Below are positions 38,631 to 47,919 of a DNA stretch of 64,000 nucleotides, piece by piece. The DNA is from Cohnella hashimotonis. Lineage in GTDB: Bacteria; Bacillota; Bacilli; Paenibacillales; Paenibacillaceae. Numbering within the stretch: position 1 is the first letter of the stretch; every line of letters starts with the position of its first letter. A program made the translations under genes and the position numbers. The notes below the pieces were generated by a model. That model worked only from the letters and a program-made list of their open reading frames with translations. It had not been told where the DNA came from and did not search any database. Location: NCBI RefSeq assembly GCF_030014955.1, contig NZ_JAGRPV010000001.1:7837501-7901500 (forward strand), given 5' to 3'.

Positions 38631-39536
38631 TTGAACACGGCCTTGAAGTCGCTGGCCTGGAGTGCCGTGGCGCTGCTGATGCTGCTCAGCGTCGCTACCC
38701 CGTTGAGCGGTATAACGATATTTCTGTTGATGACGCCGATGGTCGTGCTCTATACGATGCTGCGACCCGTTTCGTTTGCCGTCCATATCGCCTGCGTCGC
38801 CGTTCTGGCCTTCCTCATCCTCGGCAGCTCCGGGGCGCTGGCGTTGACGTTCGGCTTTTTCTTTCTCGTGCCTTCGATCGTCATGGGGCATTTATACAAA
38901 AAGCGGGTCGCGGCAAAAACCGTCGTCACGGTGGGGTTCATCATCCTGCTCGCGCAGTTGGTGACCGAGCTCACGCTATTCTCGATTCAGTACGACATCG
39001 ACTTCACTGCGCAGCTCGCATCCTTCCTGGACGAGCGCATCCAGGAGCTCCAGGCCAGCAACATGCTGACGGGAGACTGGACGGGCACGGCGCAGGCCTT
39101 CGGCGAGGCCGTCGTGCGTCTGCTGCCGATGCTGCTCATGCTGTGCTCGTTCCTGCTGGCGATCATCACGCACGGCATCTCGCGCAAGGTGCTCGCCTGG
39201 TCCGGCATCGTCGTGTCCGGGCTTACGCCGATGCGCAGCTGGATGCTGCCCAAGAGCACAGTGCTGCTGTACGTGATCGTATGGATCATTCAGTTCTCCA
39301 TGCCGGCGGGCAGTTCCAACTTCTGGGCGGTGGCATCGGACAATGCCGTGCCCGTGCTGGACTTTTTGTTCCGCATCCAGGCGCTCGCGTTCTTCTTTTA
39401 TCTGGCGCATCAGAAAAAGTGGTCGAATATCGTCCCTGTTCTGATCGCGATCCCGCTGTTTCTCATTCAACCGTTGTATTTGATCGGTCTGCTGGATACG
39501 GCGTTTCCGCTGCGCCGATATTTCGACAAGAAGTAG
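38631..39536 (+). CDS. yybS: DUF2232 membrane protein YybS
   Basis: A 301-residue multi-pass membrane protein (about seven to eight helices) of the DUF2232/YybS family. TTG start eight bases past the mazG-like gene. It sits directly before gdpP, as in B. subtilis yybST, and is possibly a membrane partner in c-di-AMP control. The function is not established. Confidence 0.88.
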   Translation: MNTALKSLAWSAVALLMLLSVATPLSGITIFLLMTPMVVLYTMLRPVSFAVHIACVAVLAFLILGSSGALALTFGFFFLVPSIVMGHLYKKRVAAKTVVTVGFIILLAQLVTELTLFSIQYDIDFTAQLASFLDERIQELQASNMLTGDWTGTAQAFGEAVVRLLPMLLMLCSFLLAIITHGISRKVLAWSGIVVSGLTPMRSWMLPKSTVLLYVIVWIIQFSMPAGSSNFWAVASDNAVPVLDFLFRIQALAFFFYLAHQKKWSNIVPVLIAIPLFLIQPLYLIGLLDTAFPLRRYFDKK

Positions 39537-39551
39537 GGGAGCGAAGCCACT

Positions 39552-41522
39552 ATGCCCAAATTTCTCGTTCAGCGGTGGCACGGCATGCACAATGTCTGGG
39601 CGCTCGCTCTCATCTTCCTGCTCACAGCCGCGCTTACATGGTTCTATTGGCCGCTGGGCATTATCGCCCTGGCGGCGGGAGGCGCCGTAGGCGTCTTCTC
39701 GCTGCTCGCCGAGCGGGCCTTTCGCAAGGAATGGAACGACTACGTGCTGACGCTGTCCTCCCGCATCCGGGGCGTCGGCACGGAGGTCGTCGGCGGATTG
39801 CCTTTCGGTATCATCCTTTATAACGAAGACCGCGAGGTCGAATGGCACAACGGCTTTATTTCTAAAATTGCGGATCGAACGTCCGCCGTCGGCACGCCGT
39901 TGCCAGAGCTGTTCCCAGGCATCCAGCAAGCCAAGGAAAAGGATAAGACGCTGGGCCGCTGGGAGACGACGCAGAACGGCCGCGTGTATGAGCTCTTGTT
40001 CCGTCCGACGGAGCGCATGCTGTTCGTCACGGACGTGACGGAGCACTGGACGCTCGCGAGGCGATACGAGGACGAGAAGCTCGCCATCGGCATCGTGATG
40101 ATGGACAATCTCGAAGAGGTTGCCCAGGGTATGGACGAGCAGCAGCGGGCGCTCATGCTGTCCAAGGTGACCGGCGAGATCAACGAGTGGGCGCAGAAGT
40201 ACGGATTGTTCTTGCGCCGGCTGTCGTCCGACAAGTACATGGTCATCGCGAACCAGGCGGCGCTTAAGCAGCTGGAGCAATCCAGGTTCGAGCTGCTCGA
40301 CGAGGTGCGCGAGATTACGATGAACCTGAAGCTGCCGATGACGCTGTCGATCGGCTTCGCCTCGGGCGCGGACAATATCGCCGAGCTGGGCCAGCTGGCC
40401 CAGGGCAGCCTCGATATCGCGCTCGGCCGCGGGGGCGACCAGGCCGTGGTCAAATTCGGCCAGCGGCAGAGCTTCTACGGCGGCAAGAGCAACGCCGTAG
40501 AGAAGCGCACCCGCGTGCGCGCGCGCGTCATCTCGCATGCGTTGCGCGATCTCATGAAGGAGAGCGACCATATCATCATCATGGGCCATCGGATGCCCGA
40601 TATGGACTCGATCGGCGCGGCCATCGGCGTGCTCAAGGCCGCGCAGCACGTCGGTAAGGAAGCCTTTATCGTACTCGAAGGCGTGAATCCTGCGATCCAG
40701 CGGATGATGCATATGCTCAAGGAAGACGAAAAGCTGATCCGCCGCTTCATCACGCCCGAGCAGGCGTCGCAGCTCACCGGCAAGCGCTCGCTGGCGGTCG
40801 TCGTCGACACGCACCGCGCGTCGATGGTCGCGGAGCCCAAGCTGCTCCAGCAGACGGATCGAATCGTCATCGTCGACCACCACAGGCGCAGCGAGGAGTT
40901 TATCGAGGACGCGGTGCTCGTCTACATGGAGCCTTATGCTTCCTCGACCTGCGAGCTGGTGACCGAGCTGCTCCAGTACATCCACGAGCGCGTCGTACTC
41001 GACGTGCGCGAGGCGACGGCGCTGCTCGCCGGCATTACGGTCGACACCAAGAGCTTCGCGATGCGAACGGGCTCGCGAACGTTCGAGGCGGCTTCGTTCC
41101 TCCGTCGCAACGGCGCCGATCCGGCGCTGATCCAAAAGATGCTCAAGGAAGATCTGGAAGAATACATCAAAAAAGCGGAGATCATCCGCAACGCGGAAAC
41201 GTACTTCGACTATATCGCGATCGCGGTCGCCGATCCGGCGAAGCCGGTGCCGCAGCTCTTGATCGCGCAATCCGCCGATACGCTGCTCAATATGACGGGC
41301 ATCAAGGCCTCGTTTGTTATCGCGCAGCGTCCGGACGGCACGATCGGCGTCAGCGCCAGATCGCTCGGGCAGATGAACGTGCAGGTGGTCATGGAGCGTC
41401 TGGGCGGCGGCGGCCATCTGACGAACGCGGCTTGCCAGGTGCAAGGCACTGTCCAGGAAGTCGCGGCCAAACTAAAGAAAGTGCTGAACGATATTAATGG
41501 GGAAGAGGGTCTTTTCGAATGA
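39552..41522 (+). CDS. gdpP: Cyclic-di-AMP phosphodiesterase GdpP
   Basis: A 656-residue GdpP/YybT: two N-terminal membrane helices, a PAS-like sensor, a degenerate GGDEF domain (SIGFASGADNIAELGQLAQGSL) and a DHH/DHHA1 phosphodiesterase (GHRMPDMDSIGAAIG, IVDHHRR, GGGGHLTNAACQV). It breaks down c-di-AMP and so affects K+ and wall homeostasis. Its stop overlaps the rplI start (ATGA). Confidence 0.97.
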   Translation: MPKFLVQRWHGMHNVWALALIFLLTAALTWFYWPLGIIALAAGGAVGVFSLLAERAFRKEWNDYVLTLSSRIRGVGTEVVGGLPFGIILYNEDREVEWHNGFISKIADRTSAVGTPLPELFPGIQQAKEKDKTLGRWETTQNGRVYELLFRPTERMLFVTDVTEHWTLARRYEDEKLAIGIVMMDNLEEVAQGMDEQQRALMLSKVTGEINEWAQKYGLFLRRLSSDKYMVIANQAALKQLEQSRFELLDEVREITMNLKLPMTLSIGFASGADNIAELGQLAQGSLDIALGRGGDQAVVKFGQRQSFYGGKSNAVEKRTRVRARVISHALRDLMKESDHIIIMGHRMPDMDSIGAAIGVLKAAQHVGKEAFIVLEGVNPAIQRMMHMLKEDEKLIRRFITPEQASQLTGKRSLAVVVDTHRASMVAEPKLLQQTDRIVIVDHHRRSEEFIEDAVLVYMEPYASSTCELVTELLQYIHERVVLDVREATALLAGITVDTKSFAMRTGSRTFEAASFLRRNGADPALIQKMLKEDLEEYIKKAEIIRNAETYFDYIAIAVADPAKPVPQLLIAQSADTLLNMTGIKASFVIAQRPDGTIGVSARSLGQMNVQVVMERLGGGGHLTNAACQVQGTVQEVAAKLKKVLNDINGEEGLFE

Positions 41523-41962
41523 AAGTAATTTTCTTGCAGGATGTAAAGGGTCAAGGCAAGAAGGGTCAGGTCAAGGAAGTGTCTGAGGGCTATGCGCGCA
41601 ATTTCCTGCTGCCCAAGGGTTATGTGCAGATCGCAACCGACGGCGCCAAGAAGACGCTCGATCAGATCCAGGCTTCCGTCGATAAGAAGAAGGCCCAGGA
41701 GAAGGAAGACGCGAAGGCGCTCGCGGTCAAGCTCGGCGAGATGACCGTCGTCATCAAGGCGAAGGCCGGCGAAGGCGGACGCCTGTTCGGCGCCATCACG
41801 AGCAAGCAAATCGCAGAAGCGCTGGAGAAGCAGAAGATCACGATCGACAAGCGCAAGATCGAGCTGGACGAACCGATCCGCACGCTCGGCGTCACCCAGG
41901 TGCCGCTCAAGCTGTACCCGGACGTCAAGGGTATGCTGAACGTGCAGGTCACGGAGGAGTGA
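41519..41962 (+). CDS. rplI: Ribosomal protein bL9
   Basis: A 147-residue bL9 with the N-terminal domain KVIFLQDVKGQGKKGQVKEV...GYARNFLLPKG, a long connecting helix and the C-terminal domain GRLFGAITSKQIAEALEKQ. Translationally coupled to gdpP. Confidence 0.98.
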   Translation: MKVIFLQDVKGQGKKGQVKEVSEGYARNFLLPKGYVQIATDGAKKTLDQIQASVDKKKAQEKEDAKALAVKLGEMTVVIKAKAGEGGRLFGAITSKQIAEALEKQKITIDKRKIELDEPIRTLGVTQVPLKLYPDVKGMLNVQVTEE

Positions 41963-41966
41963 CGGC

Positions 41967-43343
41967 ATGAGCGAACGGGGCGATCAACTGACGTTCGATC
42001 GCGTACCGCCCCAGAACCTCGAAGCGGAGCAGGCGGTACTCGGCGCGATTCTTCTCGAGTCCGAGGCGCTCATCACGGCGATGGAGCGGTTGAACACCGA
42101 GGACTTCTACAGCGTCGCGCATCAGCGGATTTTCGAGGCGATGGTCGACCTGAACGAAGACAATCAGCCGATGGACCTTATCACGATCACGGCGACCTTG
42201 CGCGACCGCGGCCAGCTGGAGGAAGTCGGCAGCGTCTCGTATCTGGCCAAGCTGGCGAGCGCCGTGCCGACTGCGGCCAACGTCGACTACTACGCGCAGA
42301 TCGTCGAGGAGAAGGCGATGCTGCGCCGGCTCATCCGCACAGCGACGCAGATCGTCTCGAGCGGCTACGCTTCCGAGGACGACGTCGGCGCGCTGCTGAA
42401 CGACGCCGAGGCGCGCATCATGGAGCTGTCCAATCGCCGAGCGGCGCACGGCTTTATAAGCATTCGCGACGTGCTCATGGACGTATTCGAGCGAGTCGAA
42501 TTCCTGTTCAACCACAAGGGCGGCACCACGGGCATCCCGAGCGGATTCATCGATCTAGACAAGATGACGTCCGGCTTTCAGCGCAACGACCTGATCATCG
42601 TGGCCGCCCGTCCGTCGGTCGGCAAGACCGCCTTCGCGCTCAACATCGCCCAGAACGTAGCGGTGCGCGCGCAGGAGACGGTCGCGATCTTCAGTCTTGA
42701 AATGTCGGCCGCCCAGCTCGTCCAGCGGATGATCTGCGCCGAGTCCAATGTGGATGCGGGACGGATGCGGACCGGCTTCCTCGAAGGCGACGACTGGGAA
42801 AAGCTCTCGATGGCAATCGGCTCGTTGTCCGAGGCGCAAGTGTATATCGACGATACGCCGGGCATTACCGTAGCGGAGCTGCGGGCCAAGTGCCGGCGTC
42901 TTAAGAAGGAGAAGGGGCTCGGCATGATCCTGATCGACTATCTGCAGCTGATCCAGGGCCGCGGCAAAGCCGGGGAGAACCGGCAGCAGGAGGTCTCCGA
43001 GATCTCGCGTACGCTCAAGCAGATCGCGCGTGAGCTCGAGGTGCCGGTCATCGCGCTGTCCCAGCTGTCGCGGGGCGTCGAGCAGCGGCAGGACAAGCGT
43101 CCGATGATGTCCGACCTTCGGGAATCCGGATCGATCGAGCAGGATGCCGACATCGTGGCATTCCTGTACCGGGATGATTACTACAATCACGATACCGAGA
43201 AAAAGAACATCATCGAGATCATCATCGCCAAACAGCGTAACGGACCCGTGGGCACCGTAGAGCTCGTGTTCCTGAAGAACTTCAACAAGTTCGTCAGTCT
43301 GGACCGGGCGCACGGGGAAGCGATGGTCGGCAGCGCTTCCTGA
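41967..43343 (+). CDS. dnaB: Replicative DNA helicase (DnaB; DnaC in B. subtilis)
   Basis: A 458-residue hexameric 5'-3' helicase. The N-terminal primase-binding domain (PPQNLEAEQAVLGAILLE) is followed by a RecA-like motor with Walker A ARPSVGKTAFALNIA, LIDYLQLIQG and the DnaB C-terminal signature SDLRESGSIEQDADIV. ATG behind GGAGGAGTG; four bases from rplI. Confidence 0.98.
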   Translation: MSERGDQLTFDRVPPQNLEAEQAVLGAILLESEALITAMERLNTEDFYSVAHQRIFEAMVDLNEDNQPMDLITITATLRDRGQLEEVGSVSYLAKLASAVPTAANVDYYAQIVEEKAMLRRLIRTATQIVSSGYASEDDVGALLNDAEARIMELSNRRAAHGFISIRDVLMDVFERVEFLFNHKGGTTGIPSGFIDLDKMTSGFQRNDLIIVAARPSVGKTAFALNIAQNVAVRAQETVAIFSLEMSAAQLVQRMICAESNVDAGRMRTGFLEGDDWEKLSMAIGSLSEAQVYIDDTPGITVAELRAKCRRLKKEKGLGMILIDYLQLIQGRGKAGENRQQEVSEISRTLKQIARELEVPVIALSQLSRGVEQRQDKRPMMSDLRESGSIEQDADIVAFLYRDDYYNHDTEKKNIIEIIIAKQRNGPVGTVELVFLKNFNKFVSLDRAHGEAMVGSAS

Positions 43344-43349
43344 TGACGA

Positions 43350-43403
43350 AAATCCGAACATTTCCGAACGATCAAGAGGCCCCTCTCTAGATCGTTCGGT
43401 TTT
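43350..43403. promoter_or_regulatory. PurBoxes upstream of purA
   Basis: AAATCCGAACATT (43350-43362) is an exact match to the B. subtilis PurR box AWWWCCGAACWWT. ATTTCCGAACGAT (43360-43372) matches 12 of 13. The reverse complement of 43391-43403 (AAAACCGAACGAT) matches 12 of 13. An inverted pair of such boxes just upstream of a -35 is the known operator design for PurR. The regulator itself (purR) is not in this window. Confidence 0.7.
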
Positions 43404-43407
43404 TTTA
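43364..43407 (+). terminator. dnaB operon terminator
   Basis: CCGAACGATC (43364-43373) and GATCGTTCGG (43390-43399) form a 10-bp stem followed by about eight T, 20 bases past dnaB. The same arms form the inverted PurBox pair. Confidence 0.9.
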
Positions 43408-43408
43408 T

Positions 43409-43437
43409 TTGACTTGAACGCTTTAGCTTGCTAAACT
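43409..43437 (+). promoter_or_regulatory. purA promoter
   Basis: TTGACT (43409-43414), 17 bases, TAAACT (43432-43437). It gives a leader of about 160 bases before the purA start; no riboswitch is recognised in that leader. Confidence 0.7.
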
Positions 43438-43605
43438 AGACAATGCCGCGATAGCGGCCATTTGCCGTCCATCGGGGGAGAGGACTCTTCCCGGTGCGTT
43501 GTCGCGTGCGCTCGAAGTCGGCGCCCTCGACATCCTCGCATCCGTGCGGGCGGCATTAATCATGCCGGCTGGCCAAGCGCCAAGAGGCCGGATGGAGGGA
43601 TTGCA

Positions 43606-44892
43606 TTGTCTACAGTAGTTGTTGTAGGAACGCAGTGGGGAGACGAAGGCAAAGGCAAGATTACGGACTTCCTGGCGGAAAAGGCAGACGTCGTCGCCCG
43701 CTATCAGGGGGGCAACAATGCCGGACATACGATCCTCATTCAAAACAAAAAGTATAAGCTGACCATGATTCCTTCGGGCATTTTTAACGAAAACAAAGTA
43801 TGCGTCATCGGCAACGGCATGGTTATCAACCCGGCCGCGCTGGTAGAAGAACTCCAATATATCCGCGATAACGGGTTCAGCACGGATAATCTGCGCATCA
43901 GCGATCGCGCGCATGTCATCATGCCGTACCACCTCGTGCTCGACGGACTCGAGGAAGACCGCAAGGCCGACAACAAGATCGGCACGACGCGCAAGGGCAT
44001 CGGCCCTTGCTACATGGACAAGGCGGCTCGCAACGGCATTCGAATCGCCGACCTGATGGATGCCGAAGAGTTCACGGCTAAGACGCGCCGTCTCGTGGAA
44101 GAAAAGAACCAAGTTATCGAGCAAATGTACGGCGGAGACAAGCTGGACGCCGATGAGATCATCTCTACGTATCTGAAGCTCGCCGAAGAGCTGCGCCCGC
44201 TCGTGACCGACACGTCCGTCGTTCTGAACGACGCCATCGATTCCGGTCAGAAGGTGCTGTTCGAAGGCGCCCAAGGCGTCATGCTCGACATCGACCAAGG
44301 CACGTATCCGTTCGTAACGAGCTCGAATCCGTCAGCGGGCGGCGTCTGCATCGGTTCGGGTGTCGGTCCGTCCAAGATTCAGCAAGTCATCGGCGTGGCC
44401 AAGGCTTATACGACGCGCGTCGGCGACGGTCCGTTCCCGACCGAGCTGCATGATGATCTCGGCAACTGGATCCGCGACAAGGGCCACGAGTACGGCACCG
44501 TCACGGGCCGTCCGCGCCGCGTCGGCTGGTTCGACAGCGTCGTCGTCCGTCACGCCCGCCGCGTGAGCGGCATCACGGGCCTGTCGCTCAACTCGCTCGA
44601 CGTGCTGAGCGGCCTTGAGACGGTGAAGATCTGCACCGCCTACAACTACCGCGGTCAGCTCATCGAGCACTATCCGGCCAACCTTAAGATGCTCGCCGAG
44701 TGCGAAGCCGTCTACGAGGAGCTCCCGGGCTGGAGCGAAGACATTACCGGCGCCAAGACGCTGGACGATCTGCCGGAGAATACCCGCCGCTACGTGCAGC
44801 GCGTCTCCGAGCTGACAGGCATCCCGATCGCGATCTTCTCCGTCGGCCGCAATCGCGAGCAGACGAATCAGGTTGTGGCGATCTACGGATAA
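43606..44892 (+). CDS. purA: Adenylosuccinate synthetase
   Basis: A 428-residue enzyme joining IMP and aspartate with GTP in AMP synthesis. [18 protein letters not shown] and [20 protein letters not shown] are the family motifs. TTG start at 43606 with GGAGGGA seven bases upstream; it gives the family N-terminus ([17 protein letters not shown]), whereas the longer frame is leader sequence. Confidence 0.98.
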   Translation: MSTVVVVGTQWGDEGKGKITDFLAEKADVVARYQGGNNAGHTILIQNKKYKLTMIPSGIFNENKVCVIGNGMVINPAALVEELQYIRDNGFSTDNLRISDRAHVIMPYHLVLDGLEEDRKADNKIGTTRKGIGPCYMDKAARNGIRIADLMDAEEFTAKTRRLVEEKNQVIEQMYGGDKLDADEIISTYLKLAEELRPLVTDTSVVLNDAIDSGQKVLFEGAQGVMLDIDQGTYPFVTSSNPSAGGVCIGSGVGPSKIQQVIGVAKAYTTRVGDGPFPTELHDDLGNWIRDKGHEYGTVTGRPRRVGWFDSVVVRHARRVSGITGLSLNSLDVLSGLETVKICTAYNYRGQLIEHYPANLKMLAECEAVYEELPGWSEDITGAKTLDDLPENTRRYVQRVSELTGIPIAIFSVGRNREQTNQVVAIYG

Positions 44893-44928
44893 TCGGAAGC
44901 CAACGCATCCTGCAGAACCTCATATTTT

Positions 44929-44974
44929 CAAGCTCTCTTGCCCTCCTCACGGATCGGCGAGAGAGCTTTTTGTT
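44929..44974 (+). terminator. purA terminator
   Basis: AAGCTCTCT (from 44930) pairs with AGAGAGCTT (to 44968), followed by T, about 40 bases past purA. Confidence 0.8.
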
Positions 44975-44988
44975 TTCAGGAAAAACGT

Positions 44989-45040
44989 TTGCATGTATAA
45001 TTCTGCGAATGTATAATGTGTACTAGTTAAGGTGGTACAC
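44989..45040 (+). promoter_or_regulatory. Promoter and likely GntR operator
   Basis: TTGCAT (44989-44994), 17 bases, perfect TATAAT (45012-45017). Directly after it GTGTAC (45018-45023) and GTACAC (45035-45040) form an inverted repeat with 11 bases between, a fitting operator for the YtrA-type GntR regulator encoded downstream. Autoregulation is inferred. A tandem-repeat leader separates it from the gene. Confidence 0.65.
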
Positions 45041-45066
45041 TTGATGCGACAGGCATAAAGGGTTGT

Positions 45067-45239
45067 GCATGAAAGGCAGTGCACGAAAGGCAGCACACGA
45101 AAGGCAGCACACGAAAGGCAGCACACGAAAGGTAGCCACGAAAGTTAATGCACGAATGGTAGTACACGTCATGGTAGTAGACGTCATGGTAGTAGACGTC
45201 ATGGTAGTAGACGTCATGGTAGTACACGTCATGGTAGTA
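45067..45239. repeat. 14-bp and 15-bp tandem repeats in the leader of the GntR/ABC operon
   Basis: Seven units of about 14 bases (consensus ACACGAAAGGCAGC, 45067-45164) pass into five units of 15 bases (consensus GACGTCATGGTAGTA, 45165-45239). They lie between the promoter and the regulator start. A plus-strand frame runs through them (ATG 45069, or GTG 45063) and its TGA stop (45270-45272) overlaps the regulator's ATG at 45269. Confidence 0.9.
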
Positions 45240-45268
45240 GTCGTAAAAGGAGTTGACCCGCTTGCCCA

Positions 45269-45688
45269 ATGATACGCATCGATGAGAGAAGTGCGACGCC
45301 CATCTACGAGCAGATTGTACAGAGCTTCAAAGCGTTGATTGCCAAGGGCGCGCTGGCGGAAGGCGATCGGATTCCCTCGGTACGGGAGCTGTCGGCAACG
45401 CTGCTCGTCAATCACAACACGGTGGCCAAGTCTTATCAAGAGCTCGAGCGCCAAGGCGTCATCGTATCGCTCCGCGGCAAAGGCGCTTTCGTGGCAAAGG
45501 CTGCCGAGGAGCCCGGGATGGAGCGGGAACGGCTGCTGCGACTGCGCGCCGAGCTGCGTCGCATCGCGGTCGAGGCACATCATCTCGGTGTCGGAAGCGA
45601 CCGGCTGCAGGCATGGCTAATGGAAGACATGCGAGAATATGGGGGGGATCGAGATGCTGGAGGCGAGCCATCTACGCAAGAAGATTGA
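45269..45688 (+). CDS. GntR-family regulator, YtrA type
   Basis: A 139-residue regulator. The N-terminal winged helix-turn-helix (RSATPIYEQIVQSFKALIAK, IPSVRELSATLLVNHNTVAKSYQELERQGV) is followed by a short C-terminal dimer region, as in the YtrA subfamily, which usually represses its adjoining ABC transporter. The nearest Shine-Dalgarno (AAAGGAG, 45245-45251) is 17 bases from the ATG, too far for direct use. No in-frame start lies closer, so translation may be coupled to the repeat-containing frame ending here. Overlaps the ABC ATPase gene. Confidence 0.88.
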   Translation: MIRIDERSATPIYEQIVQSFKALIAKGALAEGDRIPSVRELSATLLVNHNTVAKSYQELERQGVIVSLRGKGAFVAKAAEEPGMERERLLRLRAELRRIAVEAHHLGVGSDRLQAWLMEDMREYGGDRDAGGEPSTQED

Positions 45689-46538
45689 CGGCAAACCGGT
45701 GCTGACAAACGTAAGCTTCGAGCTCGGGGAGGGCCGGGTGGCCGGCTTGATCGGACGAAACGGTGCGGGTAAAACGACGCTTCTCAAGGTGATGTCCGGC
45801 ATTCTCGATCCCGATGGCGGCGAGGTGCTGTTCGAAGGCCGGTCCGTCCACCAGGAGCCGGAGGTCAAGCGCGAGATGGCGTTTATACCGGATACCCCGG
45901 AGGCGTGGTACGGCTATACGGGCTGGGGCGCCGCTTATATGTTCGGACAGATCTATCCGCGTTTCGATCACGCCTACTTCAAAGATACGATGAACCGGTT
46001 CGGTCTACCGCTCGACCGCAACATCCGCCGCTTCTCCAAAGGCATGCGAATGATGTTCAGCACGGCGCTGGGCTTGTCTACGCGCGCGAAGCTCGTGCTG
46101 CTGGACGAGCCGACCAACGGCATCGATCCGATCGCCAAAAAGCAGGTGCTCACCCTGCTGATGGAGGCGGCAGCGGACGGCATGTCGCTCATCGTCTCGT
46201 CGCATCTGCTGGAGGAGCTGGAGCGGATGACCGACAAGATTCTGCTTATGAGGTCGGGCAGCGTGGAGACGCATGACTCGGAGGGTGCCGCCGAAGGCAT
46301 CGTTACGAAGCTGCAGGTCGTCTTTCAAGGCGAAGCGCCCGAAGCATGGCTGTCCTCCCCCGACGTGCGGGTACTCGACCATATCGGCCGCGTCTATACG
46401 CTATTGTTGAACGGCGCTCCCGGAAGTGCGGCAGTCGCCGAGCTTAAGGGAATGATGCCGTTGCTTATGGAGCCATTGCCCGTCCGGCTGGAGGATCTGT
46501 ACGTGTGGAAGCTCGGAGGTGAGCTGGATGAGGGATAA
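45654..46538 (+). CDS. ABC transporter ATP-binding protein
   Basis: A 294-residue ABC ATPase: Walker A GRNGAGKTTLLKVMSG, a divergent signature FSKGMRMMFSTALGLS, Walker B KLVLLDEPTNGIDP and the His-loop SSHLLEEL. It resembles YtrB-type ATPases, which act with YtrA-regulated systems. ATG 45654 behind GGGGGGAT, inside the 3' end of the regulator gene. It overlaps the permease gene by 11 bases. Confidence 0.92.
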   Translation: MLEASHLRKKIDGKPVLTNVSFELGEGRVAGLIGRNGAGKTTLLKVMSGILDPDGGEVLFEGRSVHQEPEVKREMAFIPDTPEAWYGYTGWGAAYMFGQIYPRFDHAYFKDTMNRFGLPLDRNIRRFSKGMRMMFSTALGLSTRAKLVLLDEPTNGIDPIAKKQVLTLLMEAAADGMSLIVSSHLLEELERMTDKILLMRSGSVETHDSEGAAEGIVTKLQVVFQGEAPEAWLSSPDVRVLDHIGRVYTLLLNGAPGSAAVAELKGMMPLLMEPLPVRLEDLYVWKLGGELDEG

Positions 46539-47592
46539 TGCCATTGCCTGGTTAAAGGGGATGCGTCCGCTCTTCGGCAGAGAATATGCGCAAGCGCGAC
46601 TGTTTATTTTTGCGGTGCCGATCGTGCACTTCCTCACACTGGGATTGCCGAGAATGAACCGGTGGTTATGGGGCGGCTGGACGCGGGAATCCGTGAAGGC
46701 ATATATGTTTAATTCCGCAGGCAATACATTCCATAGAATTTATGAAAGCGGCGTACACGAAATTGCCGGACGATATTGGCTGCTGCTGGCGGCTTTCGTG
46801 CTGGCGCTCGTCCAACTCGGCGTCGAGCGGCGAAACGGCTCGCAGGAGCTGTTATTTTCGTTGCCGTATACGCGAAGACAGATCTTTTTTGCCAAGTGGC
46901 TGCTCGGCGCTGCGTTGTTTGGAGGCTCGCTTCTGCTGAATACGGTAATTGACGCTATCGTGGTCGCAATCTCGTCCGCATCGGACTATTTGCGCATCGA
47001 CTATTTCGTCGTTCAATTCGGCTATTCCTTGCTTGTCGTCCTGGCGGGGTATTCCTGCGCGCTCCTCATCGGAACGTTGACAGGCAGTGTCGCTTCCCAG
47101 ACGATCCTGACTTGGGTGCTGGTCGCTCTTCCGATCGTGTTTGTCGAACTGCTCGATTTCTCGTTGCAGGCGCACGGCATCTACATGCCGCGGCAAGGTG
47201 TGTACGACGCCTACTCGTCGGTCAATGGGGGAGATCTTCTGCGGGCATGGTTCAACTTTTTCAATTATGCGTCCGCGCAGTACTCGGATATATCGTGGAC
47301 CCATGCGCTGTCTTTGCTGGCAATCATCATCTTGAGCTTTGCAGGGGGCGTTCTCGCCTACAGTCGCAATCCGACGGAGAACAACGGCAAGCTGATGATC
47401 TTTAAAAGCGGCGAGACGGTACTGCGGTGGGGTTTCGTCCTCTGCGCGTCCATGGTAACGGGTTTGCTCGGCACAGAACTGTTCAGGCTTAACGCGGGCG
47501 ATCGGCTCGGTTACGATATTGGTTTTGTGCTTGGCTGCGTGCTGAGCACACTTGGCATGCGCAAGCTGCTGCGCATGCGATTCAAATACTAG
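46528..47592 (+). CDS. ABC transporter permease
   Basis: A 354-residue membrane protein with about six to eight helices, consistent with the permease of the adjoining ATPase. ATG 46528 behind GGAGGTGA is preferred over the GTG nine bases earlier. No substrate-binding protein follows. In YtrA-type operons the substrate is often unknown or an antimicrobial peptide. Confidence 0.85.
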   Translation: MRDNAIAWLKGMRPLFGREYAQARLFIFAVPIVHFLTLGLPRMNRWLWGGWTRESVKAYMFNSAGNTFHRIYESGVHEIAGRYWLLLAAFVLALVQLGVERRNGSQELLFSLPYTRRQIFFAKWLLGAALFGGSLLLNTVIDAIVVAISSASDYLRIDYFVVQFGYSLLVVLAGYSCALLIGTLTGSVASQTILTWVLVALPIVFVELLDFSLQAHGIYMPRQGVYDAYSSVNGGDLLRAWFNFFNYASAQYSDISWTHALSLLAIIILSFAGGVLAYSRNPTENNGKLMIFKSGETVLRWGFVLCASMVTGLLGTELFRLNAGDRLGYDIGFVLGCVLSTLGMRKLLRMRFKY

Positions 47593-47642
47593 GCAGGCGC
47601 ACGCAGTTATAGGGCTCAATAGCCGGTTTGCGCCGTTTGAAG

Positions 47643-47820
47643 GATATCCCCTTCGGTCAGGAAACGGGTCTCCGTTGCCGATCGAGGGGGAATTTTGCGT
47701 ATGCGGGGTTTCGTCGATCCATGCAGTTGCCAGATTTAATTAGCCGGATTCCTGAACGAAGGGGATACCGTTAAAATGTGCAGAAAGGCACGTTCCTGAC
47801 CGAAAGGGATAACGTTAAAA
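47643..47820. repeat. Dispersed 27-bp repeat, three copies
   Basis: A partial forward copy (GATATCCCCTTCGGTCAGGA, 47643-47662) and two reverse copies (47750-47776 and 47794-47820). The consensus begins TTTTAACGATATCCCC and ends GTCAGGA. The forward and reverse copies can pair over about 90 bases. They occupy the gap 47593-47919 past the permease gene; no other feature is seen there. The same repeat recurs near 58.1-58.3 and 59.5 kb. Confidence 0.85.
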
Positions 47821-47919
47821 CGCGGCGCACCGCCATCATTATTTGCCCCGGACGGAATGCCGCTCCCCCTGGTTGCCCATACTGATGCTATGAAACTTCA
47901 TAGATTTGGAGGGCGCATC

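Noticed and set aside
38976..41444. 822-residue minus-strand frame
   Set aside because: Antisense shadow of yybS and gdpP with Arg/His/Asp-rich low-complexity content typical of such shadows.
43462..43605. N-terminal extension of purA
   Set aside because: The in-frame upstream residues lie in the leader; the TTG at 43606 has the ribosome site and gives the family N-terminus.
45023..45583. 186-residue minus-strand frame opposite the GntR gene
   Set aside because: It arises from the tandem repeats (runs of Thr and Met) and the antisense of the regulator.
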